Positions 30,175-40,799 are shown, counted from the first letter of the stretch. The stretch: DNA of 47,076 nt from Nemertoderma westbladi (GCA_032718475.1 JAUCBJ010008035.1:1-47076); one strand, 5' to 3'. Notes: generated by a model from the letters alone, not told the origin. Translations and numbers: made by a program.

Positions 30175-30190
30175 AAGCAATATCCGTTAT

Positions 30191-31439
30191 TGTTCGCGCT
30201 TTCAGACCTTTGGCAGTTTAACCCGCCAAATTAGGATGTCTTTTAGATAATAAATCACTTTTAGCCTCTGACAAGTATTTGATTCACTACACTAGTCGAA
30301 ACCAATCTGTGCGCGATCATTCACCCGCTGGATATACCCGGGAGATTGGGTTCGACGGCTTAATCTTATTGCTATGTAAGCCTAATGTATTATTCGACTG
30401 ACAGTATTATATAATCTCTGACAATATTATTCACCTTCGGGGAATATTAACAGTTCCTTTAGGACGTGGCGCTCTATCTATAAAAACAGAGTTATGACTT
30501 AAACTACTCACAACGATATGGCTTAGTTACAATTCACATATATGGCGCATTCTTTAGGAAATGCTTCGTTATCAGTCTCGCTCATACACAACGCTGCACA
30601 ATGCTGCACACTAATCTGCCGATCTTCACTGATTTTAGTCACATATAAAAGGAACACAGACCGACTCATGTAGGGTCTATCAAATAACATTAGATTCACT
30701 TCAAACCACTTTAACATAAGTCACAATCGTTATATGTAACCTTTCTCTCTTACCTTCGGTATATCAAGAATATTGGGTTTTCGGGGTTATTTATCGTTAT
30801 TCCAAATATAATAATTCATCAACCATATTATGAAGAACCGACAGTAAATAGCAGTATAACAATATAAAAGTATGCACAGGTATATTAGATTAGGTATGTT
30901 GCGTTGATTGAGTATGGGCCAGTTAACCAGTATTTTGGTTGGTTTGTTTGCAGGTTTGAGTTTGTTAACGAATATATGTCCTTATAATTAAGCCTACTAG
31001 TGTTAGGCTAAAACAGAAAAGCACAAAATATTCCCAAGCCGCTCTCTCCTGGCTCAGGACAGAATGTAAACACTGCCCATAATGCATTGCGTGATTTCTA
31101 GGAAATTTCTGTACAAGAGCCATAAAAATGCTCTGATTGGCTGACTGAACTGAGAGACGCCGTAGAACAAAGAAAATCGACACGTATGAATATCAGCTGT
31201 TAACCGTCGTCATAGTAACTACTGTTCAAGAGTAGCTATCACCTTTTGCGTCACGGAATTGCCATAGAATCATCAACTATGCCTTTCACAGTACACATAC
31301 GGAGGAAATAGCTCTTAGATCCTCTAAAAAACACCGATACAGCAATAATACGGTCTCTTACACCTATTAAATCAACTACAGAGTATTTTAATGTGAAAAA
31401 TAATAAAAATAACGGGGCAATTCAGCAAAGGCTTTTACA
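30191..31439 (-). repeat. 5' LTR of the BEL/Pao element (1,249 bp)
   Basis: It is identical to 14,291-15,539 except at two positions. In element orientation it is the promoter-bearing copy. It is bounded by TG...CA and followed on the plus strand by the 5-bp target duplication. Confidence 0.96.
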
Positions 31440-31444
31440 ACTTC
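31440..31444. repeat. Target-site duplication, right copy (ACTTC)
   Basis: It is a perfect copy of 14,286-14,290 and shows that the two LTRs belong to one insertion event. Confidence 0.93.
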
Positions 31445-31640
31445 TGTTACCTGGGATCATGGATCCGGAAGTCAGGTGAGGACCTTCGAATACTTAAGGG
31501 AAAGGCATGGGCAGCCTTGAAAATAGGCTTTCCAGGATTTGGAAGGCACAGAGAATTAATCGGAAACTTAATGTCCGATTATTTAGAGCAGCAGTAGTTC
31601 CAGTTCTTAAATGTATTGCATTCAATAGTACTGCATATGG
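31440..31640 (+). mobile_element. LINE remnant, right part of the copy split by BEL/Pao
   Basis: The sequence continues the LINE remnant that ends at 14,290. Joined across the 5-bp duplication it gives the conserved DDF-CYLGSW-type motif. Further on, GGAAAGGCATGGGCAGC and TTATTTAGAGCAGCAGTAG match 1,697-1,800. Small frame disruptions show it was already dead. Confidence 0.8.
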
Positions 31641-31729
31641 GTAGCAATGTAAAAAAAATGCCATACAGTACAGCCACACAGTACAGCACCATGTCCCGGA
31701 ATACTGTATAGTGTCGTAATTCAGTGACA

Positions 31730-31920
31730 CCCCCCCCCCTAATTTTTCTAAAAATCTTAATGAGATTTCATGAAATTTGAAACAGAGAGAGTATCACCTC
31801 CGAACCACGTACTGGTTGAGCCAGAATTTTTATTTTTGCTTTCATTCTTTAGCTACAAGCGTACAAATGTCTTTGTCGATATTGCACCAGTGTCCCACCG
31901 CAGTTATTCCTCTATCTTAT
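31730..31920 (+). repeat. Dispersed repeat with poly(dC) start, copy 1
   Basis: A run of 10 C (31,730-31,739) is followed by sequence that aligns, with divergence, to the sequence after the 23-C run at 32,975. Both share an AATGAGAT..C.TGAAAT..GAAAC block close to the C-tract, and further on a GATATTGC.CCAGT block. Confidence 0.55.
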
Positions 31921-32004
31921 AGCTGTTAGTTGGTACTGCTAGAAAGCTGGCCGTGAAAAGGATTCCAAATATGTACCATCTGAATTTCGTTGAATATCGT
32001 TGTC

Positions 32005-32095
32005 TGCTGTCGGTTGTCTGCTGTCGTTGTCTGCTGTCGGTGGACTGCTGTCGATTGTCTGCTGTCGGCTGTTTGCTGTCGGCTGTTGGCGTAAC
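32005..32095. repeat. Minisatellite of about 14 bp (GTCTGCTGTCGGTT-like)
   Basis: At least six imperfect units of a CTGCTGTCG-containing motif occur in a row. The open frames through it, rich in Gln, Ser and Arg, are translated repeat and not genes. Confidence 0.8.
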
Positions 32096-32099
32096 GTTT

Positions 32100-32970
32100 A
32101 CACCCATTAAATACTGATATTAGATTGTGAGAATTCATGTTGAATCTCCCATTATACTTTCAGTCTCTTAAAGAGTTCCTGTTAAAAAAGTACGTTCAAC
32201 ATTCAAACACACCATAAATTTGTTTCCGTGGATAACAATAATATTTAGAGGTGAATGTACGTATATATACTATATACTATATAAACATCATAAATATATA
32301 CTAGAGCCTATTATTTATTAGTTTATTATTACTGTTTAGAAGTTGTTTAATGTACTCGTGTGTCTTCTCTTCTCAGAAATATTATATGTGTAGGAACTAT
32401 TGAATTCTGATTTCTTTACTTTCTGAGGCAAATTGTTAATTATATTGGCATTACACTGTACCCTTGATATTGCTATTGTATGAATTTATTGATATTGTCA
32501 AAATTTGATTTATCAATCTATTTAATTCAATAGAGAGATTTATATGTCAGATCGCACACTATCGCAATTCAATCTTTCAATCGCAATACATTGCATTGAA
32601 CACAAGGTGGCGTCCAACTCAACAATATTGTGTCCATGGCAACTGAAATAAACTACAACAATAAATCTGGCAGTGCAAGCCCACAGGTAGGTAGAGGAAG
32701 GAGTAGGGCCTATGTTTTACAGTACAATTCAATAATTAAAGTTTTCTACCTAAAGTTAATCGTTTTCTTTTAGGGTTTTATGTTAATGTTTTAGGCCTAT
32801 TATTATTACATTAATATTGATTCATATCGTGATCATCATATCATAATCTGTGTGAAATGCTCTGTAGTCTGTAGTGTACAGTAGGCCTAAACTGTCTGTA
32901 CGTTCTGACTGAATCAAGGTATTGAGATTCTGTGACGAAAAAGATATTATACTGTCTTAAACTCAGGTAC
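32100..32970. other. AT-rich non-coding DNA
   Basis: No coding or repeat structure stands out, apart from a TA-rich run near 32,260-32,300 and TAGGCCTA palindromes at 32,792 and 32,882. Confidence 0.4.
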
Positions 32971-32974
32971 GCCA

Positions 32975-33190
32975 CCCCCCCCCCCCCCCCCCCCCCCTTC
33001 CCTTTATCTGTATAACCCTTATTGAGATCTCGTGAAATTAGAAACATCACATAGTTTGAAGTCCCTATATTTATTCTTACTGGGTGTGTCAGAATTATTA
33101 TTTTCTATAATACTGTAGTAATTTAAATGTTTTTTTCTTTACGTCCATTTTGGATTGTATCTGCATCGATATTGCGCCAGTTTCCTTTAA
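32975..33190 (+). repeat. Dispersed repeat with poly(dC) start, copy 2
   Basis: A run of 23 C (32,975-32,997) is followed by the sequence homologous to 31,740-31,900. This copy is diverged and the C-tract is longer. Confidence 0.55.
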
Positions 33191-35760
33191 GAAGTGTTTT
33201 AAGACTGTTGTTGTCTCCCACCTTTTATCAAGTCAAAGACGTGAAAGTATGGCTCCTTTCAAACATTTCAAAATGTGATGAAGTAAGCCAGCATGTTTCC
33301 ATAAGACAATAATTCCCCGTATGGAGACTTGAGGTGGAATTAGAGACAATATCTAACAAGAGTAAAATCTCAATGAAAAAACAGTTTGGAGTTTTAATTT
33401 CCTATAGGAACTACTAACAGTACATACTGTAGACATGGGCTGTCATTACATATGCTAGCGTTAGCGAGCAACACACGGTATTTTTAGCAGTTGATCTCTA
33501 GGCCTATAGCTTATCCATAGGTAGATCATTGCAGATAGAAAACCCCAAAGGTAGACGACGAAAATTTTCATCTAGTCTCTAGAAACGCCTACCACGAAGC
33601 AAACATAACAGCTAACCGCAAAAAATGGAGTTCAAGACTTCAGGTCATGAATGTTACCCGTTACGTATAATATAAGTAAACAATTTTTGGAAATCTTTAA
33701 AAAACACTTGTCTTACTATTATTCTTGAAACCACCTTATCTTTAATAAAAAAAACCGCTTTCTCTTATTTTAAAGTATTGTTGTAGGGATTACTAGATGT
33801 TTACAAGCGAACATCGATACTTTATAAAGAGTAGGCTTACTGTTTTAGGCTTACCCTTAGATGCTATACACACAAAATGTGGTTTACAGTGGCACTGATC
33901 CTGTTAATTAATATTAATAACATGAAATCATTTTATTTAAATTTTGAAGTGAAATTGATGATGGTATAAAACAATATATATTTTTCAAAAATTTGTTTTA
34001 AATTTATTTTTTAATTTAAACAAAAATATATTTTTTAACACCCCACTACAACTGTAATGGTGTATGTATGTTATCGTACTGCCTTGAATGCGCTTAAATA
34101 ATACAACTTTTCCTGAAGATATATACTGCAGGCTTTCCATAGCCTATTTATGTATTTCAGTCCCCATGTTGGTGTATATATATAGCCTACTGGTAGAGGT
34201 TCAATCCACAAGCATACATAGAAATACATAATTTATTAATTTATTTGACATCAGAGTAATGTTGAATGATGAGGAATGCGCCATGTGAGTGTACAGAATG
34301 CTGTATGCAACCATATACTGTAGAGTTTCAATACATAGAGGCCTAATATTAAACATCAAATATATACATAATTTATGTATGTTAATGATCTAAGACTGCT
34401 GTTTCCGGCATGACTCATTTGAAACTCCTGCAGGGTGTCGCTTTATTTTGGCAATTTTCAGTTATTACCGGGATGCCTCGTTGGTTTGCGTATTATATAT
34501 CGTATGCCTGTATCATATGTGCCTTACTTAACCTTATGTTTGCTCGACAGAAACACCGACACATCAATGATCCATAGATTTTCTTCAGACCATCTAAATA
34601 TTCCTAACCTACATTATCTATCCTTGTAAGTTAAAAATCTGTTGAGGGAAAAATATACAGTATAGGTATTCCACATCATTTACTTTATATTATTTTTATG
34701 TTTATATTTGCTTTATTTTAATTTTACTTTATGTCTGTGCACTTTTGTAGCACTTTATTTATAATGTTTCCAGGAATTTTCTTTCCCTTACGTGTTACTA
34801 TCGCTGTTTTTTGTGTTTGCTCCAACAAACAATATTATTATTTATTGCTCTCTATGAATGGTCTATTTTCCGCTCTGAGGCCTACTGTACTGTTCTCAAC
34901 TCAAAGTGACTATCATTTCATGGTCTTTTAGTCTGTAGGCATACTGCTACAGTAGGCCTAGTACTTTCTCTGTACGCAACTTCTGCATGTGATGTTAATA
35001 TAATGTAGGGAGATCCTCCCCTAACCGTTTTTTCCAGAATAGGCCTACTCTTTATACCTCTTGTATTACTTTCCACTTTTTTTTTTACCAAAGTATGAAC
35101 CCCTTTCATCAACATGGTGATTACTTAAAAAAATTAGAGCAGAATTTTTGTATCGTATTATTCAAGGAAAATACATAAATAAATCATCAATCAATCAAGC
35201 AAAACAGATGAAATGTTCTAAATTTTAATTTGAATACTCCCCTTAAACAAATTTATTTTGCCATTTGTTCATTTGTTTTAGATATTGTGTCAATTAGATT
35301 TATAATAAAAATTAATAGACAAATTAAACTCTTACTAAAGACCAATCTGAATGTAATGTAGACTGAATGTACTATATACATTAGATAGTACATTATTTGA
35401 TTCGAAATATACTGAGCACGATGAAATTTAAATAGTATTTAAAAGGTTTATACATTTTTATTTAATTTTCAGACAAGTCTTCAGTGGCCCTAGCTAAGAG
35501 AATAAAACAATCTTTAACCATTTTTAGATTAATCAGTAAATTTTTTGAAACCAGCGCATTTTACAATACAATAGTCTAAGGCATAGAGTATTGATGAAAA
35601 ATTATGATGATGGGACATTATAAAAATTAGATAAATATTCAGTTCATACAAATTAAAGTCACAACTCATTATTTTTATTTTTATTTCTATTTATTTATTC
35701 GTTTTCTATAGTCCTACAATATTGATTCATATTTATTTTGAAGTAACTTGTAAAAAAATA
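33191..35760. other. AT-rich intergenic region upstream of the CFAP43-like gene
   Basis: No gene is seen. Just before the downstream ATG (35,763), a T-rich tract ends in TTTTCTATAG at 35,702-35,711. This resembles a 3' splice site and may mark a 5'-UTR intron. TAGGCCTA palindromes recur at 33,499, 34,953 and 35,040. The promoter cannot be located by eye. Confidence 0.4.
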
Positions 35761-35762
35761 CT

Positions 35763-38700
35763 ATGGATAAATACGGATCATTAAATCTCGAATGGTCAGA
35801 TGGATATAATGGGGAACGGTTCCTGTTCATCAACAATAACGTTGTTGTATTCAAATGCGGCAACGCTATTAAGTTCTATAACATTGAGACGAAACACTCA
35901 AATATATACCAAACCCCAGGCCAAGGCCTCAATATCATTGCTGTCAACGACTTCTCTGGCTTAGTGGGATTCTCTGAGCAAAGAATTTCACCTCGAATTT
36001 TCATTTATAAATTCCCAGGATTTCAGGAGGTAAATATTCTTGATGGAGGTGCGGAGCTCCGATACACACAAATCGCTTTCGCCAATGGATCCCCGTATTT
36101 AATTGCCTGTAGTGATGCTCCAGAGTTTTCATTGTTTCTTTATAACTGGAAGACTGGAAACTTGCTCACTCGATGCCATTCTGCTGAAGATTTGTTTACC
36201 AACCAGATATCATTTAACCCTGCTAATTGGAGACAGCTGGCTACTAGTGGTCCTGAACAATTCACTATATGGTCAATAGAGCAATGCAATGAGACTTACA
36301 ACCTCCATTCCGCATCTGTACCGCTTTTGCGAAAATCGACGGCTAACCTGGTAGGAGAAGATATATCCTACTTGCATGGTTCAGTGAAAGCAACAACTTC
36401 TTCTATATTCCAGGGTTACGATGATCTGGGACCAGAGATGCAGCCTGTAAGCCACACATGGACTGCGAATGGAGAAGTTCTGTGTGCATTCAAGGATGGT
36501 CGTCTCTTACGGACCAGTGCTGAGAATGTAGAAGACAGAATCGAATTGGAAATCAATCACTTTATTCCTGAAGATGAAGAGACTTCAGATGTTGTTGATA
36601 TTTGTTTTCACAAGCAAGGTCTGTATGTGGTTTATCAATGTGGGCTGATTCAAGTATTGGACTTCACAGAGAAAAAGAAAAGTAAAGTTAGAAAGCGAAG
36701 TTCAAATATAGGCAATCAAATCTCTTCACTGTCATTTACTTCTAATTACATGAAAGGAGCATTAAGTGTATCAGGTGGATCTTTGGTAATTTTTAGTATT
36801 GACAATTTAGCGGTTGTTGAAGAAGTTTTTCAGTTGGGAATTGGGGAAATTATAGGCTTAGACCAGCTGAGTTTGTGTGGCAGTGGAGAATCAACAGCTG
36901 TAGCTTGTCGGCAAGGTGGTCTCATGGAGCTTTGGTCCACTCGGGATGGTACAAGGTCAGCGAAACTTTCACTATCTGGTGTCACTTTAAATTCATTGGC
37001 TGCAAATCCGTCCTTGCCATTGGTTATGGTTGGATCTACCAGTGGTTACATCTATGCCTTAGACACGAGTGATATCAATCAACCAAGGGTTATCAGCCAA
37101 GTCCATGCTCATGTGGGACCAGTCAACCATATTGTGTTTGAACCATCTGGACGTTTTCTAATAACTGGATCCAATGATGGAAGTGTCCTTTTAATAAAAA
37201 ATGACTTATCAAATACCAAGCCAATTAATATCCTTGGACATTTTGTAGTAGAAGGGCAGGTTGTCAGCCTTTCTGTTTTGTTAACCTCTAGGCAGGGTTT
37301 TGCTGAAACCGTTGTCCTGTACAATGCAACACCTAATGACCCAGTTGTAAATTTAGGTGCAACGAAATTGGCATACTTTCATGTAACAGAGAAAATGTTG
37401 TCACAGGATCGTGATGTTTACCAAGGTTTACTGCAAGAGTTTAGCGATTCTGCATGTTCTCGTTCTGATGTATACCTTCCGGAGATGTGCAATGGTGCAG
37501 CACTCCATACTTCTGGTCTTTTTACAATGTCCCACACTGCAGAAATTCTCCACCTTCAATTGCCTGAACCTGGTTTCAACGTTACTCATCAGCAGCAACT
37601 TGCTAATATTGAGGAAGAAAATGATTCAGAAGATGTTACGAGTGTTATGGAGATTAATGAAGTTATTGTTGAAATTCTAAACAGATTTGGAGGTCATGAG
37701 GATTATAGAGGTGGTGTAAGTTTATTGGGATCCTGGCTAATGTCTTGGTCACGTGATGGCACCCTGGTGATACGTGATTTGGATGAATCTTTTGACACTT
37801 CTGTCGAAATATATCCAGGACATTTTAGAGAGATGGGAGTCACTGCTGGTTGTTTCATTAAAGATGGCAATAGCATCATAATAGCTGCTAATAACAATGT
37901 GTTATGTTCATACACTTGGGATTTCACAAGAGCAGGTGACTTGGCATGTCAACGGACGACACAAAAAGTTAGTGGTTTGATTCAAAGTTTAAAAGAATCT
38001 TGGAACAAGGCTGCTGGTCTCATTAGCAGGATTAAAGCTTTAGATAGCTTTGATGAGGAAGATGAGGAAAATGTTAATGAGGAACCCAAATTAGTACAAC
38101 AAGATAATGAGATTTATATTACACCACTTCCTAGTGTATCTCCAAAAGCATCATGGATTCGTTGTAAGGAAGTGTCAGTTATTGCAGCCGAGGATGCAAG
38201 GTATGCAGATGACAAGGCAGCTATGAGAAATGAAATAAGTGATCTTAGATCACGTCTGTTGGTTATGATCAAAAATAATGATGCATTAGGTGATTTAGAG
38301 AAATTGCCTCGAGTTGACTTCACTTTAGACGTTGAAGAGTTGGACTCTTGGCGACAGCAAGCAGATAATGCAATAGCAGTTTTGCATGAGGAAATTCATT
38401 ATGAGGATCTTGCAAGACAGTTTCTTTGGCAGATTGTTAAACAAGAATGCTGGGACAGCATGGTTGAATCACCTAAGGGGGTTTGTGGATTCCATGTGGA
38501 CATTATGGTAGATAACTATCCAATGCGACATCAATCAAAGGAAGAAATAAAGATGTTGGAAGAAGCCATTGTGTTTAGAAAAGTAGAAGTGGCTGATAAT
38601 AGTTTACGAAGAGCACTAGAAAGTGCTTCTTCTCGTGCTGCTGAGTTTACAAATCTAGATGATGATGATGAAGGCAAGCAGGTGGAAGATAGTGATGAAT

Positions 38701-40799
38701 TGGAGCCAACATCACCTCCACGTCTCACAGGGAGCTTGGTTCACGAATTTGGAGTATCTCAACCTCTTTCTGCTAATCAATTCCACATTCATACAAGAGA
38801 ACAAAAGTATAATGAAATAATTTTAATTTCTGATACAATTCATCAAGTTAAAAAGGCTTTTAATAAAATTTTTGATAACTGCTATCGCAGCAAAGAGCAA
38901 GAACTCAACAGAGTTAAAGAAAGAAATTTGAGAATTAAAAAAATTATTAAAGACTTGAATTTAGATGAAAAGGTATTTGAACCCACATGGGCTGATGAAG
39001 AAAAGCCTGAAAGGCTGCTCAAAGTAGAAAACATAGAAATCCCATTTGATAAATTTATTAGCCCTGAAATGCAGGCCAAATTGAATGAAGAGGCTCGATT
39101 AGAAGAGGCAAGGAGAAAAGCAGAGATGGGTGACAACTGGAGAGAAAGAGGTCTAGATCAGATGATGGGTGGTCTTCTTGAGGTGACCAAAGAAGATGAA
39201 CTCAAAATCGATGTCCCTGTACCAGGTTTTGTCAATGCAAAACCTCAAGAAGAATGGAATGAAGATGAATTGAAACAATTTAAAGAATATGAAAGGAAAT
39301 GCAAAGAATTACAGGAAGAGAGAGAGAAATATTATAAGCAACTGGAGGGGGAATTTCACAAACTCCAGTCGGGTATACAAGATTCCACTTTATTGTATGA
39401 TGAACAACTCCTTGAATTATTTCAGAAAAAGATTCGGGCTGATATGGTTATCTTCCAGGAAGAGCTTAAGATTCTTCGTCTGGTGAATTCTATGGTTAAT
39501 GAGGAAATATCTGAAGAATCTGAGTTCAATATTCTCCAAGGCCTTGACGTTCTTAAGAAAAAGAAAACAAAATCTGGTCATACCATCCAAGTAACAAGAA
39601 AAGATCTTGATGATTTTCGTGAACGATATGAAATACTCCAGGCTGAAGATAAGATAATGGAGAGAGGTCACCGCCGAGATTTCGGTGACTGTTCTAATGC
39701 CATGATTGATGCTCTTTTTAAACAGTATAAGAGAAGGCCAAAATTTGCCCGTAAGCATATGGGGGATTTAGATGCTGGGATGAACCCCTATGCAGAGCGT
39801 CCAAGTTCAAGTAAACAAGCAGCTTATGCATCAGCAGCACTAACAAAAGCCCTTGAAGATCTTGATGATCCTAAACATGCTCCTGATGGTTTGGAGCTTC
39901 ATATATGGCAGAGGTTGTGTGCTGTTCGTAGGCAGAAGGTAGAAAGTGAACAAGCAGTTAAAGCAGCTGCTCATACAATTGCCGAGATGACTAATTTCCA
40001 GCAGCGGCGATTTGATGAGGATTCCCAAATGCAAGATGAGATCGATAAACAGGTCAAGGAGTTGAATACTACTCGTGAAAATATCGCTAAAAATGGATAC
40101 AATCTCGATGTCCAGTTGGTATTGAAACAAGGACAAGTTGAAGTTGACCCTTTTATATTGATTCCTCACTACAACACAGTCTTGTTGATCCACCGTAAAG
40201 TTGTAGAGGAACTAAATGCGAAGATCAATGTCCTTGGTGGTGGGAAGATAAAACTGATGCGAGACAGTCAAGAGTTTCACAGAGGGATCCACCAGTTGGA
40301 TTGGGAACGCACTAAGATGCTAATGTACATCGATGATCTTCAGGAACGCAACAGGGAGATTCAGAATCTTCGAGTGTCTCGGCACATGGTCAAGTATATG
40401 GATGCATCTGACTTGGAAGAAGTACACAGACAAGAGATGCAGATTCTAGAAGCTACACTGAATCTACAAAACTCGACTCATCACAAAAATATGGATAAAT
40501 GCGAGGATAGAGTTGTGCAAATCAATAAAAAGGTCCACAAACTCATGTTAGAGAATAAACGGCTGGATAAAGAGATTGAGAACCTAAATGTCACTGTTTG
40601 GGAGAGACGACATATAAAGGAGTCTAGCAAGGGCGATTGGAGGGGTGCTGGTTCTGAACAGAAAATGACTGATATTGTCCAGCGAAGAAAGTTGGTTGAA
40701 TTGGCGAAGGCTCAGGCCCAGGAGGTGGCTGTCTTGAGAGCGGAAGTTGAACGCTTACGAATGAGAACGTTCCCAGCTTTAGTACAAGTCGAACACTAA
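35763..40799 (+). CDS. CFAP43: Cilia- and flagella-associated protein 43-like (CFAP43), intronless
   Basis: A single 1,678-codon frame, close to the length of vertebrate CFAP43 (about 1,665). The N-terminal part, about residues 1-690, is built of WD-like repeats. It carries CFAP43 landmarks such as VVFKCGNAIKF and SFNPANWRQL near residue 149, GQGLNIIAVNDFSGLVGFSE, and GSNDGSVLLI. From about 770 to the end it is dominated by long charged coiled-coil segments rich in Glu, Lys, Arg and Leu (for example near 940, 1040-1120, 1170-1220 and 1400-1670). CFAP43, with CFAP44, forms the tether/tether-head complex of inner dynein arm f in motile cilia and sperm flagella. The gene has no introns in the coding region, although vertebrate orthologues have many. 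There are no disabling changes, no 3' poly(A) stretch and no flanking direct repeats, so it is not an obvious recent retrocopy. CFAP44 is the closest alternative but fits less well at the N-terminus. Confidence 0.85.
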   Translation: MDKYGSLNLEWSDGYNGERFLFINNNVVVFKCGNAIKFYNIETKHSNIYQTPGQGLNIIAVNDFSGLVGFSEQRISPRIFIYKFPGFQEVNILDGGAELRYTQIAFANGSPYLIACSDAPEFSLFLYNWKTGNLLTRCHSAEDLFTNQISFNPANWRQLATSGPEQFTIWSIEQCNETYNLHSASVPLLRKSTANLVGEDISYLHGSVKATTSSIFQGYDDLGPEMQPVSHTWTANGEVLCAFKDGRLLRTSAENVEDRIELEINHFIPEDEETSDVVDICFHKQGLYVVYQCGLIQVLDFTEKKKSKVRKRSSNIGNQISSLSFTSNYMKGALSVSGGSLVIFSIDNLAVVEEVFQLGIGEIIGLDQLSLCGSGESTAVACRQGGLMELWSTRDGTRSAKLSLSGVTLNSLAANPSLPLVMVGSTSGYIYALDTSDINQPRVISQVHAHVGPVNHIVFEPSGRFLITGSNDGSVLLIKNDLSNTKPINILGHFVVEGQVVSLSVLLTSRQGFAETVVLYNATPNDPVVNLGATKLAYFHVTEKMLSQDRDVYQGLLQEFSDSACSRSDVYLPEMCNGAALHTSGLFTMSHTAEILHLQLPEPGFNVTHQQQLANIEEENDSEDVTSVMEINEVIVEILNRFGGHEDYRGGVSLLGSWLMSWSRDGTLVIRDLDESFDTSVEIYPGHFREMGVTAGCFIKDGNSIIIAANNNVLCSYTWDFTRAGDLACQRTTQKVSGLIQSLKESWNKAAGLISRIKALDSFDEEDEENVNEEPKLVQQDNEIYITPLPSVSPKASWIRCKEVSVIAAEDARYADDKAAMRNEISDLRSRLLVMIKNNDALGDLEKLPRVDFTLDVEELDSWRQQADNAIAVLHEEIHYEDLARQFLWQIVKQECWDSMVESPKGVCGFHVDIMVDNYPMRHQSKEEIKMLEEAIVFRKVEVADNSLRRALESASSRAAEFTNLDDDDEGKQVEDSDELEPTSPPRLTGSLVHEFGVSQPLSANQFHIHTREQKYNEIILISDTIHQVKKAFNKIFDNCYRSKEQELNRVKERNLRIKKIIKDLNLDEKVFEPTWADEEKPERLLKVENIEIPFDKFISPEMQAKLNEEARLEEARRKAEMGDNWRERGLDQMMGGLLEVTKEDELKIDVPVPGFVNAKPQEEWNEDELKQFKEYERKCKELQEEREKYYKQLEGEFHKLQSGIQDSTLLYDEQLLELFQKKIRADMVIFQEELKILRLVNSMVNEEISEESEFNILQGLDVLKKKKTKSGHTIQVTRKDLDDFRERYEILQAEDKIMERGHRRDFGDCSNAMIDALFKQYKRRPKFARKHMGDLDAGMNPYAERPSSSKQAAYASAALTKALEDLDDPKHAPDGLELHIWQRLCAVRRQKVESEQAVKAAAHTIAEMTNFQQRRFDEDSQMQDEIDKQVKELNTTRENIAKNGYNLDVQLVLKQGQVEVDPFILIPHYNTVLLIHRKVVEELNAKINVLGGGKIKLMRDSQEFHRGIHQLDWERTKMLMYIDDLQERNREIQNLRVSRHMVKYMDASDLEEVHRQEMQILEATLNLQNSTHHKNMDKCEDRVVQINKKVHKLMLENKRLDKEIENLNVTVWERRHIKESSKGDWRGAGSEQKMTDIVQRRKLVELAKAQAQEVAVLRAEVERLRMRTFPALVQVEH

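Larger units (their letters stand above)
27933..30190 (-). other. Long 5' leader of the BEL/Pao element
   Basis: About 2.26 kb separates the 5' LTR from the gag ATG. It contains no credible ORF but three sets of tandem repeats: at 28,069-28,313, at 29,254-29,830 and at 30,001-30,126. Each is annotated separately. The leader also holds many TAGGCCTA and TACCGGTA palindromes. Confidence 0.7.
14291..31439 (-). mobile_element. BEL/Pao LTR retroelement, 17.1 kb, with extra post-pol coding module
   Basis: A complete element runs on the minus strand. Both LTRs begin TGTTCGCGC and end GCTTTTACA on the plus strand (TG...CA). A 5-bp target duplication flanks the element. In transcription order it has the 5' LTR (31,439-30,191), a 2.3-kb leader with tandem repeats, and a gag-pol frame with the BEL/Pao domain order (27,932-19,791). 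It then has a 1.65-kb spacer, an extra coding module (18,141-15,618) and the 3' LTR (15,539-14,291). Immediately inside the 3' LTR, the minus strand reads GGGAGCGG, a weak polypurine tract. No TGG-starting primer-binding site abuts the 5' LTR. It is much longer than typical BEL/Pao elements because of the leader, a long gag N-terminus, the spacer and the extra module. Confidence 0.95.

Noticed and set aside
31904-32138. Gln/Ser/Arg-rich open frames
   Set aside because: They arise from the CTGCTGTCG minisatellite and are present in more than one frame.
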